In this document: piece by piece, positions 3,255-7,526 of the stretch | Numbering within the stretch: position 1 is the first letter of the stretch | Layout: each line of letters opens with the position of its first letter | Source: an uncultured Clostridium sp. | Lineage (GTDB): Bacteria > Bacillota > Clostridia > TANB77 > CAG-508 | Direction of reading: 5' to 3' | DNA: 7,526 bases | NCBI GenBank assembly: GCA_948465625.1 | Contig: CAOJXM010000047.1 | Coordinates: forward strand, 1 to 7,526 | Notes under the pieces: model-generated | Told to the model about the DNA's origin: nothing | Database searches by the model: none | What the model saw: the letters and a program-made list of their open reading frames with translations, nothing else | Translations under genes and position numbers: made by a program

Positions 3255-6200
3255 ATGAAATCGGATAAAATAGAAAGTATAGCAATTACCGCCATTATAA
3301 ACGAAGTAAATCAATTTGACCATATCTATGAAAATTTAAAAAAAAGAGAAAAACAGGCAATTTGGGATGGGGATTTAGAATTCTATCAAGAAGAAACAAT
3401 AAAGGTAAAAAAATTCGTTGGAAGAATACCAGTTCAAGTAAAGGGAAAAACAGTAGAAAGCAATGAAAACAAAGAGCTATTTTATGATATTGAAATAGTA
3501 GATTTACAAAGTTATCAAAAAGATAGAAAAGGTGCTATCTTTTTTGTGGTAACCATATTTCCAGATAGGAGTACACAGATTTCCTATAAGATGTTTGATT
3601 TAGAAACCATTGAAGAAATTTTAAAACAATGTAAAAAGAGCCAAAAAACAAAAAGAATACGATTTCAAAAATTAGAAAACAATCAATTAGATTCGATTTG
3701 TATCGAATTTATAGAAAAATTAAAGGTATACAAAAGCATAAAAAGGTTGCCAAGCATTGAAGTTTATGAAAAAAAGACACTTTGTTATGACCATAGTACA
3801 AAATACGAATTAGAGGAAATGCAAAAAGCAAATGAAGTATTTTATGAAACCAATGCCTATAAAGAAGCAAAAGAAAAATTAGAAAAGCAAAATATTATCA
3901 TTTTACATGGAGAGCCTTGGGTAGGAAAAACCAGTACAGCAAGAAAATTGGTAATGAATTATATCGAGCAAGGGTATCTGTTTTTGTATGGAAACGTAGA
4001 TGATTTGGTAGAAATCAAAAACAAAATTGCAACAGATGCCAAAATAATCTGTTTATTAGATGATTTCCTGGGTTCTAATGTGCAATATCTAGAAAAAAAT
4101 GTAGCAGAAAGTACATTAGATAAAATTATTGGTATCTGTAAGCAAAGCCAAAACAAAAAGCTAATCTTAACCACAAGAACCTATATCTACAATAATAGTA
4201 AGCAATTGTTTTACAAGTTTTATCGTAGTACAGGGGTAAAAGATGAGTATTTGATTGATATTTCGCAATATAGTTATATGGAAAAGGGGAATATTTTATA
4301 TAATCACCTAAAGAAAAATAATATGTTAGGAACCAATCAACATATTAAAATGGTACAAAGCAGATTGTATGAAGATATCATTCAACATTCTAATTTTAAT
4401 CCAGGAATAGTGGCATTAATTTGCCAAAGACTAAAAGAAAAGGAAATAACAGATTTAAAAGAATACATTAAACAGGCATTGGAGGACCCAGAGCAACTCT
4501 GGGAAGAGGAATATCAAAAGTTAAATATTTGGCAAAAAATAATTTTGACCATTATCACATTATTTGATGTAAAGGTTCCAGAGGAATATGTAAAAGAACA
4601 ATTTGATGAGATTATCCAAAAAGAAAAAATAGAATTAACGGATTCAGATACTTTTTCAAAATCAATGGATGTATTAGCACTTTCTTTTATAAGCGTTACC
4701 TTTAATGAGGAACAAAAAAGAGAAGTAAAACTTACCAAGCATAGTATAGCAGATTTTATGATTGGTAAAATACAAAAGAAACAAATTGATATTAACCGTT
4801 ATATCAAGACAGCAAACTATATAGAAACAATAGTTTATATTGATGCAATCATGGGAAAAGAAACAGAAGAAGCATTAGCACAAAAGGTAGAAGAAGATTT
4901 TTATAGGATAAAATCATTTTGGTATGATAAAAAGCATTTTATTTATCAAATATTAGAAAACAAAATTACTCCAACAAGGGAGAAGTTATTAAAACAATAT
5001 ATTATACAGGCATTTGAAGAATTGAATATCAGTTTGATTCTTTCGATTACAGTAAATGAAAAAGATGCCTTGTATGAATTTACCATGGGAAAATTTAAAG
5101 AATGGATAATAGAAGAAAATACAGAGGAGTATTTATATTATTTAGAAGATGAATTAGATTGTGACATTTATTTTGCAACTTGTGCTAATATTTTTAAATA
5201 TGAAAAAGATAGTGAATATATGTTAGTAAATTTACAAGAAATAAAAGAAACGTTATTAGATATCGTGATGAATGGAATTAAAAGGGAATTGCTCGATGAT
5301 TTAATTGACACCTTTGCAGAGGAGATACAAGAAGGAAGAGAGATTGGTGAAGTTTTAGATGAAATAATTTCTGATACAGTAGAAATGGAAATTCCAAGTT
5401 TAAGACAAGTATATAGTAAGAAAAATTATCAAAAAATAATCGATTATTTGTGCCAAAATAAGGGAAGAAAAATTGAGATAGAAAAAATAAAAGAAGCAAT
5501 AAAAGTAGTTTACGGTACTCCAATAGAAGAAAGAGAGGACAGTATCATAAATATGGATTTTACCCAAAGAAAATACATAGAAGAAAAGTTTGAAGAAGGA
5601 ATCCCAAAAGAATTAATACCAATCCATCTATATGAAAAACCAGAAATATTTTTGAGTGATTTACCAAAAGAGTGGTGGTTAAACAGTTTTAGGAATTGTT
5701 ATATGTTATATTATGAATTTTTACAAAAGAGAGAAATAGAGGATAATTCGTTAAAAGGATTTGCAAAAGAATTTCTAACTTATATTTTGCAAGAAAAGAA
5801 TAAGATTGCAAAAGAAACAGAAAAGTTTCTAACAAAGATAGTGTATCAGAATTTTAAAAAAGGCAATCTACAAATCAAAGTAAAAGATATACAGAAATAC
5901 GAAAAGACTCATCCAAAAGAAATGAAAGAATTGTGTGAGGCAAAAATGATTGTACGAACTGAAGAAAATTATGAGTGGATGAGTGAATACTTGTATTTTT
6001 ATATCGCCCTAGAAGAAGTAATAAGAAAAAAAGATGATTTAATTGTGATAATGAGTCAGTGGGAGGAGAAAGAATTAAACAAAAACATACAAGAGATTTT
6101 AGAACTTTCTTGTGCAATGAATACAACTCAATTTAATGAACAATATCTAATCCCTATTATACAAGAGTTTGTTGAGAAAATAGAGGGGCAATATCAAAAA

Positions 6201-6620
6201 TTAGGAAAAATGAAAGTATCTAAGGCAATTATGGATTTAATTTCATTAAGAATTGAATTGGATAAAAAATTTAATTTACTAACTATAATTAACAAAGCCT
6301 ATGAGTTTTTATGGATGATTGAATGGATAACAGGTATAAAATTAGAAGAAGCAGTAGGAAAATTTGAATATGGAATTAATCAAAAAGAATGGTATCAAAC
6401 CTGTTATCATCAAGAAAGAGGAAACTATGAATTAGAATTTAAAAAGATTTTACAAGATAAGCAATTAAGGAAAATTTGCGATTCGTTAAAGGTGTGGGAT
6501 TATCTTTATGATGTTTATAAAATCAGTAAGCAAGTACTACAAAAGGTACAAGCAGATACCAGTTTGAATGCATTTCATGATAAGAAAAAAGAAATAGAAG
6601 AAAAATATTTTGAAGCATAA
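3255..6620 (+). CDS. STAND-type NTPase with N-terminal PD-(D/E)XK-like nuclease domain; Avs-like defence candidate
   Basis: The protein has 1121 residues, no membrane segments and is cytosolic. Residues 1-170 look like a PD-(D/E)XK-superfamily nuclease of the DUF4365/Mrr-like kind: a leading helix, WDGDLEFY with D38/D40, and GRIPVQVKGK with Q61-x-K63 (Q in place of E, as in several families of this fold). Residues about 195-505 are a STAND NTPase core resembling the nSTAND3 class. It has a Walker A GEPWVGKTS (219-227), Walker B ICLLDDF (265-271), the LTTR motif (305-308), FNPGIVALI (381-389) in the winged-helix region and KHSIADFM (495-502). Residues about 510-1121 are charged, mostly helical and unrecognised, and would be the sensor part. 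The family logic is that ligand binding by the C-terminus triggers NTP-dependent oligomerisation and effector activation. Antiviral STAND (Avs) proteins work this way, but this one is shorter than typical Avs1-4. Single gene, own promoter and terminator. Domain calls are firm; the antiphage role is inferred. Confidence 0.85.
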   Translation: MKSDKIESIAITAIINEVNQFDHIYENLKKREKQAIWDGDLEFYQEETIKVKKFVGRIPVQVKGKTVESNENKELFYDIEIVDLQSYQKDRKGAIFFVVTIFPDRSTQISYKMFDLETIEEILKQCKKSQKTKRIRFQKLENNQLDSICIEFIEKLKVYKSIKRLPSIEVYEKKTLCYDHSTKYELEEMQKANEVFYETNAYKEAKEKLEKQNIIILHGEPWVGKTSTARKLVMNYIEQGYLFLYGNVDDLVEIKNKIATDAKIICLLDDFLGSNVQYLEKNVAESTLDKIIGICKQSQNKKLILTTRTYIYNNSKQLFYKFYRSTGVKDEYLIDISQYSYMEKGNILYNHLKKNNMLGTNQHIKMVQSRLYEDIIQHSNFNPGIVALICQRLKEKEITDLKEYIKQALEDPEQLWEEEYQKLNIWQKIILTIITLFDVKVPEEYVKEQFDEIIQKEKIELTDSDTFSKSMDVLALSFISVTFNEEQKREVKLTKHSIADFMIGKIQKKQIDINRYIKTANYIETIVYIDAIMGKETEEALAQKVEEDFYRIKSFWYDKKHFIYQILENKITPTREKLLKQYIIQAFEELNISLILSITVNEKDALYEFTMGKFKEWIIEENTEEYLYYLEDELDCDIYFATCANIFKYEKDSEYMLVNLQEIKETLLDIVMNGIKRELLDDLIDTFAEEIQEGREIGEVLDEIISDTVEMEIPSLRQVYSKKNYQKIIDYLCQNKGRKIEIEKIKEAIKVVYGTPIEEREDSIINMDFTQRKYIEEKFEEGIPKELIPIHLYEKPEIFLSDLPKEWWLNSFRNCYMLYYEFLQKREIEDNSLKGFAKEFLTYILQEKNKIAKETEKFLTKIVYQNFKKGNLQIKVKDIQKYEKTHPKEMKELCEAKMIVRTEENYEWMSEYLYFYIALEEVIRKKDDLIVIMSQWEEKELNKNIQEILELSCAMNTTQFNEQYLIPIIQEFVEKIEGQYQKLGKMKVSKAIMDLISLRIELDKKFNLLTIINKAYEFLWMIEWITGIKLEEAVGKFEYGINQKEWYQTCYHQERGNYELEFKKILQDKQLRKICDSLKVWDYLYDVYKISKQVLQKVQADTSLNAFHDKKKEIEEKYFEA

Positions 6621-6651
6621 AAGGTGTAACTAAGTTTGGTTACACCTTTTT
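6619..6651 (+). terminator. Shared terminator between convergent STAND and spoVB genes
   Basis: AAAAGGTGTAAC (6619-6630) pairs with GTTACACCTTTT (6639-6650) as a perfect 12-bp stem with an 8-base loop. It continues into TTTTTAC on the + strand and CCTTTTATGC on the - strand. It begins inside the STAND stop codon. The spoVB stop codon (6632-6630) lies within it, so each gene's last bases form part of the signal. Confidence 0.85.
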
Positions 6652-7526
6652 ACAAAGAGCAATAAAACAAGATAAAGACAAGTATAAGAAAGAAGAGAAA
6701 AAATTGTTTGCATTAGTAAACTATCAAAGGAAAAAGGAAGTAGATTTACAATTAAGTAGGATAAGATACTACAAATGAAAGGAAGAATAATCCAATCCTT
6801 AAAATTCAGCTTAAATCTAGTTAATTGCCAAAGTTGAAAAATACTAATGCCACAATTTAAAATTTCGCTTACAAAAATAACAAATAAGTAGCCATAAATT
6901 CCGTAAATAGGTACAATAAAATAAATGCATAAAATGCTAACAAATAAATCTAAAATATTGCAACCCATCACACTTAGCTGTTTATCTAAACCTTTTAAAA
7001 TACTATCCACAATGCTGTCAAAATACATAAATAAAATTAAAGGGCACAAGATTTTTAAATATTGACTAATCTCTAGCTTATTATAAATTAATAAACTAAG
7101 AGCATCAGAGTAAAAGGCAAAAATACCAATTACGCCAATGGAGAAAAGTAAAGTTAATTTGAAAATTTTACAAATAGCATGATGAATTTGTTTGGTTTGT
7201 TTACGTGCATAATAGGCAGAAAACTCTGGAATTAATAAGGTACTAAAGGAGTTTAACAATACCTCAGGAAACATTAAAATAGGCATTGCCATACCAGTAA
7301 CCATACCGTATTGAGAAATGGCTTGTTCACAACCAATTCCAGACTTTTCTAATCGTAAAGGAATTAATAATTGTTTTAAAGAAGACAAGCCAGAGCGAAT
7401 ATAAGAAGTGATAGCAACTGGGATTGAAATGTTTAAAATTCTTTTGGTATAGTTTTTTTCTTTGGAAGCATTAGGGCAACTACATTTTCTAAGGTCAATT
7501 CGATAGAAAAGATAGCAAAACAGGCA
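6630..7526 (-). CDS. spoVB: SpoVB-like lipid flippase (MVF/PST superfamily), C-terminal part
   Basis: The frame is open from the window edge to TAG at 6632-6630: 298 residues, the C-terminal 55-60% of a protein usually near 500 residues. The start codon is outside the window; the internal TTG at 7388 is not the start. Many hydrophobic segments mark a polytopic membrane protein. SpoVB-type landmarks in order are SIPVAITSYIRSGLSSLKQL, LEKSGIG, PILMFPEVLLNSFSTLLIPE and YLKILCPLILFMYFDSIVDS followed by ILKGL, then VPIYGIYGYLFVIFVSEILN. SpoVB belongs to the MOP flippase group with MurJ and is required for spore cortex peptidoglycan synthesis, probably by moving lipid-linked precursors across the forespore outer membrane. 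Paralogues act in polysaccharide export, so the exact subtype is less sure than the family. It is convergent with the STAND gene. Confidence 0.9.
   Translation of the reverse strand, partial: CLFCYLFYRIDLRKCSCPNASKEKNYTKRILNISIPVAITSYIRSGLSSLKQLLIPLRLEKSGIGCEQAISQYGMVTGMAMPILMFPEVLLNSFSTLLIPEFSAYYARKQTKQIHHAICKIFKLTLLFSIGVIGIFAFYSDALSLLIYNKLEISQYLKILCPLILFMYFDSIVDSILKGLDKQLSVMGCNILDLFVSILCIYFIVPIYGIYGYLFVIFVSEILNCGISIFQLWQLTRFKLNFKDWIILPFICSILSYLIVNLLPFSFDSLLMQTIFSLLSYTCLYLVLLLFVKRCNQT

Noticed and set aside
7386..7388. TTG at 7388 as the start of a 252-residue SpoVB-like protein
   Set aside because: The frame continues upstream to the window edge with SpoVB-like sequence (SIPVAITSYIRSG), so the gene is simply cut by the window.

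Overview
The window is AT-rich DNA with short intergenic hairpin-plus-T terminators, AGGAGG-type ribosome binding sites and two endospore-formation genes (spo0A, and the C-terminal part of spoVB). This points to a low-GC, spore-forming Firmicute, most likely a member of Clostridia. I cannot name the species from sequence alone.

Layout, left to right. Positions 1-960 hold a short hypothetical ORF whose frame is open to the window edge, then a YigZ/IMPACT-family gene, both on the + strand and 19 bases apart. A clear sigma-A-type promoter (1004-1032) then drives spo0A (1081-1896, GTG start), the master response regulator of sporulation, which ends at a strong terminator (2018-2064). From 6630 to the window end, on the - strand, is the C-terminal 298 residues of a SpoVB-like lipid flippase. 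It is convergent with the gene before it across a shared terminator.

Between the two sporulation genes is about 4.7 kb of accessory-looking DNA. The stretch 1897-2541 has no convincing protein gene but is dense in RNA signals: a + strand hairpin/T-tract unit at 2143-2182, a compact - strand sRNA unit (near-consensus promoter 2271-2299, terminator 2188-2218), a palindrome at 2332-2347 and a bidirectional terminator-like hairpin at 2357-2395. Next comes what I read as a type I toxin-antitoxin locus. A 40-residue hydrophobic peptide (2542-2664) has a Shine-Dalgarno site locked in a hairpin. A convergent - strand RNA of about 90 nt overlaps the peptide's 3' UTR and has a perfect consensus promoter (TTGACA-17-TATAAT). 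Dispersed 7-base repeats give that RNA a second target at the toxin ribosome binding site. After it lie a tiny possible peptide and a frameshifted gene remnant on the - strand (2888 to about 3219).

The largest gene (3255-6620, 1121 residues) has its own promoter (3180-3208). It combines an N-terminal PD-(D/E)XK-like nuclease domain with a STAND-type NTPase core and a long unrecognised C-terminal half. This is the layout of antiviral STAND (Avs-like) defence proteins, and it is the best candidate here for an incompletely described system. A stand-alone defence-type gene, a toxin-antitoxin module, an orphan antitoxin-like RNA and gene debris together suggest an insertion-prone spot between two core sporulation genes.
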